DNA of 11,526 bases, from the NCBI GenBank assembly GCA_964605095.1, contig CAZSBS010000161.1, forward strand, positions 1 through 11,526. The letters run 5' to 3'. The stretch's first letter is position 1. Every line of letters begins with the position of its first letter. A model generated the notes under the pieces. The model was not told the origin of the DNA and did no database searches. It saw only the letters and a list, made by a program, of their open reading frames with translations. This stretch comes from JAUWQU01 sp964605095 (GTDB lineage Bacteria > Planctomycetota > Phycisphaerae > SM23-33). Shown piece after piece: positions 1 to 5,435 of the stretch. The translations under genes and the position numbers were made by a program.

Positions 1-44
1 TGGAAAGCATATTCGTAGAAAAATGGAGCCAAGCGCCGAGGCGC

Positions 45-70
45 AAGGCTGAAGGCGGAAGGCTGAAGGC
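45..70. repeat. 14-base direct repeat in the leading spacer
   Basis: The 12-mer AAGGCTGAAGGC occurs at 45-56 and again at 59-70, so the repeat period is 14. It sits in a gene-free stretch (1-311) upstream of the truncated restriction gene. The rest of that stretch holds two small hairpins, one copy of a dispersed repeat and an imperfect inverted motif GAATC...GATTC at 201-217. I see no supportable gene in it. Confidence 0.6.
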
Positions 71-141
71 TAAAGCCTGACGGGGATGGCCATGCTACGA
101 AGTTGCGATGTCGTACTACGATCGCTCCGCGAGATTCGAAG

Positions 142-179
142 ACGCCTCCGGCGTTTGTAGTGTGCCCGTGAGGGCATAT
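142..179. repeat. Dispersed repeat, copy A, with two small hairpins
   Basis: Two stem-loops lie side by side: ACGCC-TCC-GGCGT (142-154) and TGCCC-GTGA-GGGCA (about 162-175), the second with a GNRA-type loop. Bases 157-179 (core GTGCCCGTGAGGGCATAT) recur without a mismatch at 10984-11006 in the same orientation. This is seen directly. What the repeat does is unknown; it looks like one of the short palindromic units scattered through the spacers of this genome. Confidence 0.75.
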
Positions 180-311
180 TCTTCTTTGCGACTCAGGGGA
201 GAATCAGGGACAGATTCCACAATAGGCTTGCCCGGGTGGCGCAGACCGAGTATCGGCTACCCTATGGCGTTAAGGGAATAGAGGTATCTGTCGGCGAAAT
301 CTGAAGCTGGC

Positions 312-1604
312 ATGTACCTCGGGACAGCGGGTAAGATGGCGACCATAATGGCCAAGAAGCCGAAACATCACGGCAGCATGCTGTTTACCCCCGACTACCG
401 GCGGCGGCATCCGCATCTGATCCTGCCAAAGCTGCTGACCGAAAAAGCGGACCTTTTCCGCTTCGATGATGCCCGCCTTCAGAGCGGCCGGGCCGCGCTG
501 GCAAATTGGGCCGATCTGGCCGCCCAGGGCGCATTGCAGCAGAATGAGACAGTCCTCGACGCTGAATTCCTCCGGGTGATATTCGGGCAAGCACTGGGCT
601 ACAAGACCGTCAGCGACAACCCCGAATCCTACACGATGATCAAGAATCCCACCGTCGCCGGTGCGGGTATAGCTGATGGATCGCTGGGATTCTTCACCAC
701 GGGCCGAGAGTTCGCGCCGACCGTCATCATCGAGTGCAAGGACGCCAATACCGACCTGGACCACGACAAGTTCAACGGCCGGACGCCCGTCGGGCAACTC
801 TCGGACTACATGGCCCAACTGCCGCTCGCGCCCTGGGGCCTCCTCACCAATTACCTCACCATCCGCCTTTACCACCGGGACAGCCCCATGCGGGCCTACC
901 AGGAGTTCGCGGTTGCCGACTTCAAGAACCCGGACAAGGCCCGCGAGTTCCTGTACCTCTTCGAGCCGGACGGCCTGCTCGGGCACCCGCCGTTGCAGCG
1001 CGCCAGGGCGCTGGAGTTGCTGGATAAGTCCACCGAGCAGCGCCTCACCGTCGGCGACGACCTCTACGACTTCTACTCGAGGGAGCGTTCGGATCTGATC
1101 GAAGAACTCCAGCACACCCACGGACAATCCTTTAAGATGGCTCGGTGCGCCGCACAGAAGATCATAGATCGCATCGTATTCGTAGCCTTTTGCCAAAACT
1201 GCGGTTACATACCTCCCAACATACTTTCGGGCACCACTTTTATGATTCCTCTGGTTTCCCGCGTGCCCAACCCGCGTTGGAGAAACTTTCTTGATCTTTT
1301 TGAGGCCCTTCGCGGCGGGCATAAGGGCCTCCAACGCACCGGGGGTTTTGAGCATCCGCTGTTTGCCCACGATCCGACAGTTGACTCCCTCCAACTTGAC
1401 GATTCCTGGCCTCTGATCTTGGAAAAGTTCAACGCCGTCGATTTTGCCGATGAAGTCCCGCCAGAACTTGTTTCGGCGTTCTTCGCGCCTGCCGTGGAAG
1501 CAATGGCAATGGCATTTCCGGAGCGAGAGCCTTGCTTATGCGGCGCGGACCCGCATTTCAGGGAAGCGGAGACCGTCGCCCGCGATAATCTGCCAACGCC
1601 TTAG
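312..1604 (+). CDS. Type IIG restriction-methylase, N-terminal half only (truncated)
   Basis: The 430-residue frame looks like the N-terminal nuclease and helical region of Eco57I-like type IIG enzymes, which cut DNA and methylate adenine with one polypeptide of roughly 1000 residues. A PD-(D/E)XK-like site is visible: D122 in ADGSLGFF, then E141 and K143 in IIECKDANTDLD, followed by TPVGQLSDY (158-166) and TNYLTIRLY (179-187), all typical of this family. No methylase motif (SAM loop or NPPY) is present. Family resemblance fades near residue 400. The last 15 or so codons run through the 3' end of vsr on the other strand, so they are junction sequence rather than native protein. The start is uncertain: ATG 312, 336 and 348 are all possible and none has a strong ribosome site. 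The matching C-terminus lies at about 4290-4653. It may be an expressed fragment or a dead gene. Confidence 0.75.
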   Translation: MYLGTAGKMATIMAKKPKHHGSMLFTPDYRRRHPHLILPKLLTEKADLFRFDDARLQSGRAALANWADLAAQGALQQNETVLDAEFLRVIFGQALGYKTVSDNPESYTMIKNPTVAGAGIADGSLGFFTTGREFAPTVIIECKDANTDLDHDKFNGRTPVGQLSDYMAQLPLAPWGLLTNYLTIRLYHRDSPMRAYQEFAVADFKNPDKAREFLYLFEPDGLLGHPPLQRARALELLDKSTEQRLTVGDDLYDFYSRERSDLIEELQHTHGQSFKMARCAAQKIIDRIVFVAFCQNCGYIPPNILSGTTFMIPLVSRVPNPRWRNFLDLFEALRGGHKGLQRTGGFEHPLFAHDPTVDSLQLDDSWPLILEKFNAVDFADEVPPELVSAFFAPAVEAMAMAFPEREPCLCGADPHFREAETVARDNLPTP

Positions 1605-1989
1605 CAAGGCGCCGAATTGTAGAACTTTTCTCGACTTGGCATTCCCAGATTCGGAGGACAGTCCATCCCTCCTTTCGCAAGGCCCTGGCGACTTTCTTGT
1701 CCCGCTGTTTGTTCTCCGCCAGCTTCGCGTCCCAGAATGCCTGATTGCTCTTGGGCGCTCGGCGGCAGCGCGGACATCCGTGCCAGAAGCATCCATCCAC
1801 GAAAACAGCCACGCGCCTTTTCGGCCAGCAGAAATCAGGCGTGCCGGGGATCGGGTAATGGCGCCGCCAACCGCTCAGGCGGTGCTTGCGAAGCAACTTG
1901 GCCATGCGAAGCTCGGTGGATCGGTTCCCCCTGGACCGAATGGCGGCCATCATTCGTGAACGGGTCGCCATGTCGTACTTGTCCACCAT
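1558..1989 (-). CDS. vsr: Very short patch repair (Vsr) endonuclease
   Basis: Vsr nicks DNA 5' of the T in T:G mismatches that arise when 5-methylcytosine deaminates, so it usually travels with a C5-cytosine methylase, as here. The protein has 143 residues from the ATG at 1989, a normal length. Family landmarks are TRSRMMAAIRSRG (9-21), PGTPDF with metal ligand D52, FVDGCFWHGC (63-72) with the W69-H70 pair, and IWEC (114-117). Cysteines at 72, 75 and 117 fit the structural zinc site. A GTG at 2013 would add eight residues, but the resemblance starts at MVDKYD and AGAGGG directly precedes the ATG. The gene is divergent from the methylase. Its 3' end overlaps the frame of the truncated type IIG gene. 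Confidence 0.93.
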   Translation of the reverse strand: MVDKYDMATRSRMMAAIRSRGNRSTELRMAKLLRKHRLSGWRRHYPIPGTPDFCWPKRRVAVFVDGCFWHGCPRCRRAPKSNQAFWDAKLAENKQRDKKVARALRKEGWTVLRIWECQVEKSSTIRRLAKALADYRGRRSPLP

Positions 1990-2091
1990 CCCTCTATCGT
2001 AGTCGCTTGGCACTCGGGGGGCAAACCGTTACACTCCGGACACGACGATGGCCGCCTGCGGCGTCTTGAAGCGTCTTTTTTCCGAAAGGGC

Positions 2092-2120
2092 TTGACCAAC
2101 GGACCGATCGGAGTTAGTAT
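2092..2120 (+). promoter_or_regulatory. Promoter of the cytosine methyltransferase gene
   Basis: TTGACC (2092-2097) and TAGTAT (2115-2120) are separated by 17 bases, a good sigma70-type match. The methylase ATG at 2154 follows about 27 bases after the expected start of transcription, with AAGGAG at 2139-2144 as a strong ribosome site. The spacer contains the 8-base palindrome CCGATCGG (2103-2110), a possible binding site for a regulator or for the methylase itself, though this is only inference. Confidence 0.65.
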
Positions 2121-2153
2121 TATGTTCGGAATACTGGAAAGGAGTCCCAAACG

Positions 2154-3383
2154 ATGAACTCAATCGAGCTGTTCGCGGGAGCCGGCGGCTTGGCGCTTGG
2201 TTCGGCCAAGGCCGGGTTCAAGCACGAGGTCGTGCTCGACTGGGACGCATATTCCTGCGACACACTCCGAAGGAACGTGAAGTCCAGGATTCGGCACGTC
2301 AAGGATTGGCGCGTCGTCCAGTGTGACGTTCGCAAGTATGACTTCAGGCAGCACCACGAGGAAATCGAGAGCATTCTCGGTGGCCCACCGTGCCAGCCCT
2401 TCTCTTTAGGCGGCAAGCATCGCGGCAAAGAGGACGCCAGGAACATGTTCCCGGAGGCCATCAGGGCCGTTCGGGAAATACGGCCAAAGGCGTTCATATT
2501 CGAGAACGTCAAGGGGCTCCTCCGGCGTGGGTTCAGCAACTACTTCCATTACATTCTGAACCAACTCAGGTTTCCGACGGTGATCCGGCGTGGTGACGAG
2601 GAATGGCCAAACCACCAAGCCCGGCTAGAGAGCATTTACGCGGCCAACGAGTTTTCCGAGCTTCACTACAAGGTTATGCCAAAACTGCTCAACGCCGCCG
2701 ACTACGGTGTCCCGCAGCGGAGGGAGCGCGTGTTCATCGTCGGCATTCGCTCGGATATGCACGGGGAGTTCTCATTCCCTGAACCGACCCACGAAGAAGA
2801 CGCGCTCCTTCATGACAAGTGGGTGTCGGGCGATTATTGGGAGCGACACAAGATCCCGAGAGATTGCCGCTCCCCGGTGCCCCACCATCTGAGGAAACGG
2901 ATCGAGTCTTTAGGGTCGTTGGTGAAGCCAATGATGCTGAAGCCTTGGCGAACCGTGCGCGACGCGATCTCCGATCTGCCAGTGCTGGCGGCCGGGGAAA
3001 CGTCCGCAGATGTGCCGAACCATTATCTCAATCCCGGCGCGAGAACCTATGCGGGTCACAACGGTAGCCCGTTTGACGAGCCATCCAAGACCCTCAAGGC
3101 CGGCGACCACGGCGTTCCAGGCGGCGAGAACACGCTCCGGTTGCCCGATGGCTCGGTACGGTATTTCTCCGTCAGGGAATGCGCGCGGCTCCAGACCTTC
3201 CCGGATAACTGGGTTCTTGAAGGTTCCTGGACCGAGTGCATGCGGCAGTTGGGCAACGCCGTTCCGGTGCTCTTGGGCGAAGTCATGGCCAAACGGCTGG
3301 TGCGGGTGCTTCTGGCAGCGGAAATTAAGGGTCGGGCGTCGCGTGCCTATACCGTCCCTCTTTCCGGTGGGCCGCGACATTAG
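2154..3383 (+). CDS. DNA (cytosine-5-)-methyltransferase
   Basis: This 409-residue protein transfers a methyl group from S-adenosylmethionine to carbon 5 of cytosine, protecting DNA from its partner nuclease. The ordered motifs are complete: motif I LFAGAGGLALG (6-16), motif IV GGPPCQPFS with nucleophile C80, motif VI ENVKG (117-121), motif VIII QRRERVFIVG (188-197), then a variable target-recognition region (about 205-325), motif IX RECARLQTFP (341-350) and motif X GNAVP (367-371). The stretch GGPPCQPFSLGGKHRG and the pairing with an Eco29kI-like nuclease suggest a CCGCGG-type specificity, which I infer and cannot prove. AAGGAG precedes the ATG by nine bases. The stop overlaps the stop of the convergent nuclease gene by four bases (TTAG). 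Confidence 0.95.
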   Translation: MNSIELFAGAGGLALGSAKAGFKHEVVLDWDAYSCDTLRRNVKSRIRHVKDWRVVQCDVRKYDFRQHHEEIESILGGPPCQPFSLGGKHRGKEDARNMFPEAIRAVREIRPKAFIFENVKGLLRRGFSNYFHYILNQLRFPTVIRRGDEEWPNHQARLESIYAANEFSELHYKVMPKLLNAADYGVPQRRERVFIVGIRSDMHGEFSFPEPTHEEDALLHDKWVSGDYWERHKIPRDCRSPVPHHLRKRIESLGSLVKPMMLKPWRTVRDAISDLPVLAAGETSADVPNHYLNPGARTYAGHNGSPFDEPSKTLKAGDHGVPGGENTLRLPDGSVRYFSVRECARLQTFPDNWVLEGSWTECMRQLGNAVPVLLGEVMAKRLVRVLLAAEIKGRASRAYTVPLSGGPRH

Positions 3384-4159
3384 GTCAACGGAACCCCGTA
3401 CTTATATTGCTCTCGTTCCTCGTAGAGAATGATGTAGCTGGGAAACAGCGTTGCCTGCCATGTCGGCCCGAGCGTCCTGGCGATTAGCTTGACCAACTCC
3501 GCTGCGGGCATCCCGGGGTTCGAAACGTCAATCTGTTTGCCGTTGTACTTGGTTGACCCGCGTCTCCATCCCCCCCCCGGGGTGTCGGTCTCGTAACGGA
3601 AGCAAAATGGGAGTAATGATTTGACCCTTTGAAGAAGATCATTGGCCTCGTATTGGCCGGCGGAAATCGCGGTGCATGGCCAGTCGGCCTTTATGGGGTA
3701 CTGGGCGTCGAAGCCTTCGGGGGGTTTGTTGGTTCTCTCTCGATTGCGACCAGGATCATGGGGGCCGAAGCCGTTACCGTTCCACTCACACAGGTCCTTG
3801 GCCTGGAAATGACGGATGAGTCTAGTTTCGGGAGCGAGTGGAACCCAAGTCTTCGCCAAGTACACCGCCTTGAAACGCATTTCAGCGGGCGAGATGTTCT
3901 GGCGGCCTTCTATCTTGAACCGGTGATCCCCGAGCCTTGTGGGCAAGGGATCTTCAGCTTTCCCCACGTACACGAGCGTAGCCTCGCGATAGAGGCCATA
4001 GACCCCCTGTGAAGGCTCCAGGTTTACAAGGTGCGTTTGGTCGAGCGGAGCCGTGCCCAGCAGGTCAAAACACCTCAGAACCTGCTCAAAGAACGGCGTG
4101 GCAAGGTCAAACTCAAATCGCTCGACATGTTTAACTTCTGTTTCCCGCGGTTCTGACAC
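3380..4159 (-). CDS. Eco29kI-like GIY-YIG type II restriction endonuclease
   Basis: This 259-residue protein is the probable cutting partner of the adjacent methylase. The GIY-YIG core is recognisable: GVYGLY (52-57, Y54), VYVGKA (63-68, Y64), RLGDHR (75-80, R75 and H79), a helix with E111 (APETRLI) and the family signature WNGNGFGPHDPG (126-137). The four-residue R-to-H spacing and the later Glu and Asn agree with the Eco29kI active site as I recall it. Eco29kI cuts CCGCGG; the same target here is inferred. Residues from about 162 to 259 form an extension that I do not recognise and that is longer than I expect for Eco29kI. The start is GTG 4159, chosen because GAAGGA (4172-4167) lies seven bases upstream. 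The codons for P195-G198 contain a run of nine G. Confidence 0.85.
   Translation of the reverse strand: MSEPRETEVKHVERFEFDLATPFFEQVLRCFDLLGTAPLDQTHLVNLEPSQGVYGLYREATLVYVGKAEDPLPTRLGDHRFKIEGRQNISPAEMRFKAVYLAKTWVPLAPETRLIRHFQAKDLCEWNGNGFGPHDPGRNRERTNKPPEGFDAQYPIKADWPCTAISAGQYEANDLLQRVKSLLPFCFRYETDTPGGGWRRGSTKYNGKQIDVSNPGMPAAELVKLIARTLGPTWQATLFPSYIILYEEREQYKYGVPLT
3570..3578 (-). repeat. G9 homopolymer inside the restriction gene
   Basis: Nine consecutive C on the plus strand (nine G on the coding strand) lie within the codons for DTPGGGW, about residues 192-199 of the endonuclease. Such tracts are prone to slippage. A shift of one base would lose the C-terminal quarter but leave the GIY-YIG core (about 52-140) intact. 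Whether this is a switch or chance in GC-rich DNA cannot be told from one sequence. It is also a place where a sequencing indel would be easy. Confidence 0.8.
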
Positions 4160-4200
4160 TGTTTATTCCTTCGGGTTTATAACGACCTCTACGAAACTGC

Positions 4201-4653
4201 GTGACTGCCCGCCATCTTGTCCGATGTACAGGCTGGCGAAGATTATATCGGCCTGCGGGGCGCTTGGCCATCCCTTCGTTAGGCTTCGCAACGGCCCGCA
4301 TCCACGCCAGGCTGGCCCGCGAAGAATACGCATCTTTCGCCGGAAGGGCCTCGCTGGAAAAGTGGATCAGCGAGCGCGTCTTGAAACTGACCTGCACGGC
4401 CGACGACATGCGCCCGCTGGCCAAGGCGGCGGGGTTCAAGGAAGGCGTTCACAAGTGGGATGAGGCCGAGCGCGCCCAACTTCGCGCCGAGTTAGACGCC
4501 GCTTACTTCCACCTCTACGGACTGGACCGCGAGGGAGTGGACTACGTCCTGGACCAGTTCCAGGGGGTAGTCAAGGAAGACGCCGCCCACGGCCGCCCCG
4601 GCCCCACCCGCCGGGCGATCCTGGAAGCGTTCGATGCCATGCGGGAGCGATAG
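4201..4653 (+). pseudogene. Type IIG restriction-methylase, C-terminal fragment
   Basis: The last 95 or so residues of this frame match the extreme C-terminus of large Eco57I-like type IIG enzymes: WISERVLKLTCTADDMRPLA, then a WDE...R..LRAELDAAYFHLYGL segment, DREGVDYVLDQF, and a closing RRAILEAFDAM before the stop. There is no plausible start with a ribosome site: the frame is open only from 4183, and its first 100 bases are the promoter region of the divergent nuclease. It is the missing tail of the gene whose N-terminal half is at 312-1604, cut off by the vsr-methylase-nuclease cassette. True family sequence probably begins between 4280 and 4330. It is unlikely to be translated. Confidence 0.8.
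4242..4270 (-). promoter_or_regulatory. Promoter of the restriction endonuclease gene
   Basis: On the minus strand TGGCCA (4270-4265) and a perfect TATAAT (4247-4242) are 17 bases apart. Transcription would start near 4235 and leave a leader of about 75 bases before the GTG at 4159. The nuclease therefore has its own promoter, separate from that of the methylase. The promoter also marks where the inserted cassette must still be present, so the junction with the old type IIG gene lies to its right, probably around 4280-4320. Confidence 0.6.
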
Positions 4654-4685
4654 ATCTGGTGTCCCCAGCCCCTCAAAAAAATTAG

Positions 4686-4874
4686 CCGGTCGGGTTTCTC
4701 TACGTCGGGCTTTGCGGCCCAAGCTGCCGGGAAGTCCACCGCCACGTCCTGCCCGGCGACTCGGCCGGCCCCGAGGCACCTGATAAACCATGGGCGACCT
4801 GGCTGACCATGGACATCACGGCCAAGCCGCGGAAGGGCTGGCTGGATTCCATCGGGCTGGATGTGCTGGGTTAG
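4686..4874 (+). pseudogene. Short decayed coding remnant, family unknown
   Basis: A 62-codon open stretch follows a TAG at 4683-4685 and ends at TAG 4874. It contains segments such as FLYVGLCGP, DKPWATWLTMDI and GWLDSIGLDVLG. Composition and codon choice look coding, but there is no start codon except an ATG 25 codons before the end and no ribosome site. It is best read as the 3' remnant of a lost gene. I do not recognise the family. The call is weak, since an open frame of this length can arise by chance in GC-rich DNA. Confidence 0.3.
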
Positions 4875-5100
4875 TAGCCGGTAGCCAGCTTGCCACGGCG
4901 TAGCCGAAGGCGAAGCCGGGTAGCCGGTAGCCAGTAGCCGGTTTACCCCGAGCGAAGTCGAGGGGTCCCGGCGCTCCGGGAGTAGCCGGGAAAGAAGACG
5001 GCGGAACCCGGAAAGACAACAGCGGAACCGGGAACCCGGGGAAAGAGGCAAAGGCGGAACCCGGAACCCTTTTCCCCGGCGTGATGCTGTTGCCGGGAGC
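4875..5100. repeat. Low-complexity GTAGCCGG / GGAACCCGG spacer
   Basis: The octamer TAGCCGGT or close variants recur at about 4875-4945, mixed with GTAGCCAG. They are followed by an imperfect stem-loop CCCCGAGCGAAGTCGAGGGG (4946-4965), then several GGAACCCGG/GGGAACCCGG units (about 5000-5070). TTAGTAGCCGG also occurs at 9512-9522, so these units are dispersed. The long minus-strand frames here are products of the repeats. I see no gene. Confidence 0.6.
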
Positions 5101-5130
5101 GCCAACCCCTTGGGGGCAGCGACACGGCGC

Positions 5131-5159
5131 TTGACAACTGGCCGGGCCAGACGTATTAT
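5131..5159 (+). promoter_or_regulatory. ilvBN operon promoter with a palindrome in its spacer
   Basis: TTGACA (5131-5136) and TATTAT (5154-5159) are exactly 17 bases apart, close to a perfect sigma70-type promoter. Transcription should start near 5165-5167, leaving about 270 bases before ilvB. The spacer contains a perfect inverted repeat CTGGCC-G-GGCCAG (5138-5150) between the two promoter boxes. A protein bound there would block RNA polymerase, so it could be an operator; that part is inference. Confidence 0.85.
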
Positions 5160-5168
5160 GATTGCACA

Positions 5169-5264
5169 ATGAACGCGAACATTATTCAGATCGGCTCGTC
5201 TTTCTCCGCACGGCCTGTGCGGGGCGGGCTGTTGTTCGCGATTCTAGTAGTCGCTGTACTATAG
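5169..5264 (+). CDS. Branched-chain amino acid leader peptide (attenuator)
   Basis: A 31-codon frame opens at ATG 5169 and closes with TAG at 5262-5264. It has three Ile codons near its start (I5, I6, I8). Eight of its last eleven residues are Leu, Ile or Val: LLFAILVVAVL. CTA, GTA and TTG, which should be uncommon in GC-rich DNA, are frequent among these codons. Such peptides act as sensors: a ribosome short of charged tRNA stalls on them and changes the folding of the downstream RNA. The predicted transcript starts only about three bases before the ATG and there is no ribosome site, so the peptide would be translated from an almost leaderless end. A hairpin CCGCAC-GGCCT-GTGCGG (5206-5222) inside the frame could act as a pause site. 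Confidence 0.75.
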   Translation: MNANIIQIGSSFSARPVRGGLLFAILVVAVL

Positions 5265-5308
5265 GCCGCTCGCGCGTTGTTTGCGTGTGGCGGCCGGCAC
5301 TCCGCAAT

Positions 5309-5326
5309 CCCGCTGTCGCGGGTTTT
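5309..5326 (+). terminator. Probable attenuator terminator upstream of ilvB
   Basis: CCCGC-TGTC-GCGGG followed by TTTT gives a short all-GC stem with a U tract, 44 bases after the leader-peptide stop and 110 bases before ilvB. A second hairpin, GGCCGC (5264-5269) with GCGGCC (5290-5295), precedes it. A competing fold, TTGCG (5281-5285) with CGCAA (5303-5307), abuts the left arm. I could not identify one clear antiterminator by eye. The stem is only 5 base pairs, so strength is uncertain. Confidence 0.6.
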
Positions 5327-5435
5327 GATTCCTTCCGGCAAGACACTCGCAAATGCTTTTGGTTTGGCCGGGGTTTCGCGGCGGCGGCGGACGATGTATG
5401 TTATTGGCTTGGCAGCAACCCAATGAGGACTAGCA

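Noticed and set aside
270..1394. 374-residue minus-strand frame
   Set aside because: It mirrors the type IIG fragment, whose plus-strand translation carries the nuclease motifs.
4163..4333. 56-codon minus-strand frame ending three bases before the nuclease start
   Set aside because: Its position suggested a coupled controller gene, but it has no ribosome site, no recognisable fold, and it spans the TATAAT promoter of the nuclease gene and the type IIG tail.
4875..5070. CRISPR array
   Set aside because: The repeats are short, irregularly spaced and not separated by unique spacers of constant length.
4542..5169. Several overlapping minus-strand frames (187, 117 and 64 residues)
   Set aside because: They arise from the GTAGCCGG and GGAACCCGG repeats and the antisense of the type IIG tail; Pro/Ser/Arg-rich with no motif.
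5166..5435. T-box riboswitch controlling ilvBN
   Set aside because: No T-box consensus or specifier-loop layout was found; the Leu/Ile/Val-rich leader frame is a simpler explanation.
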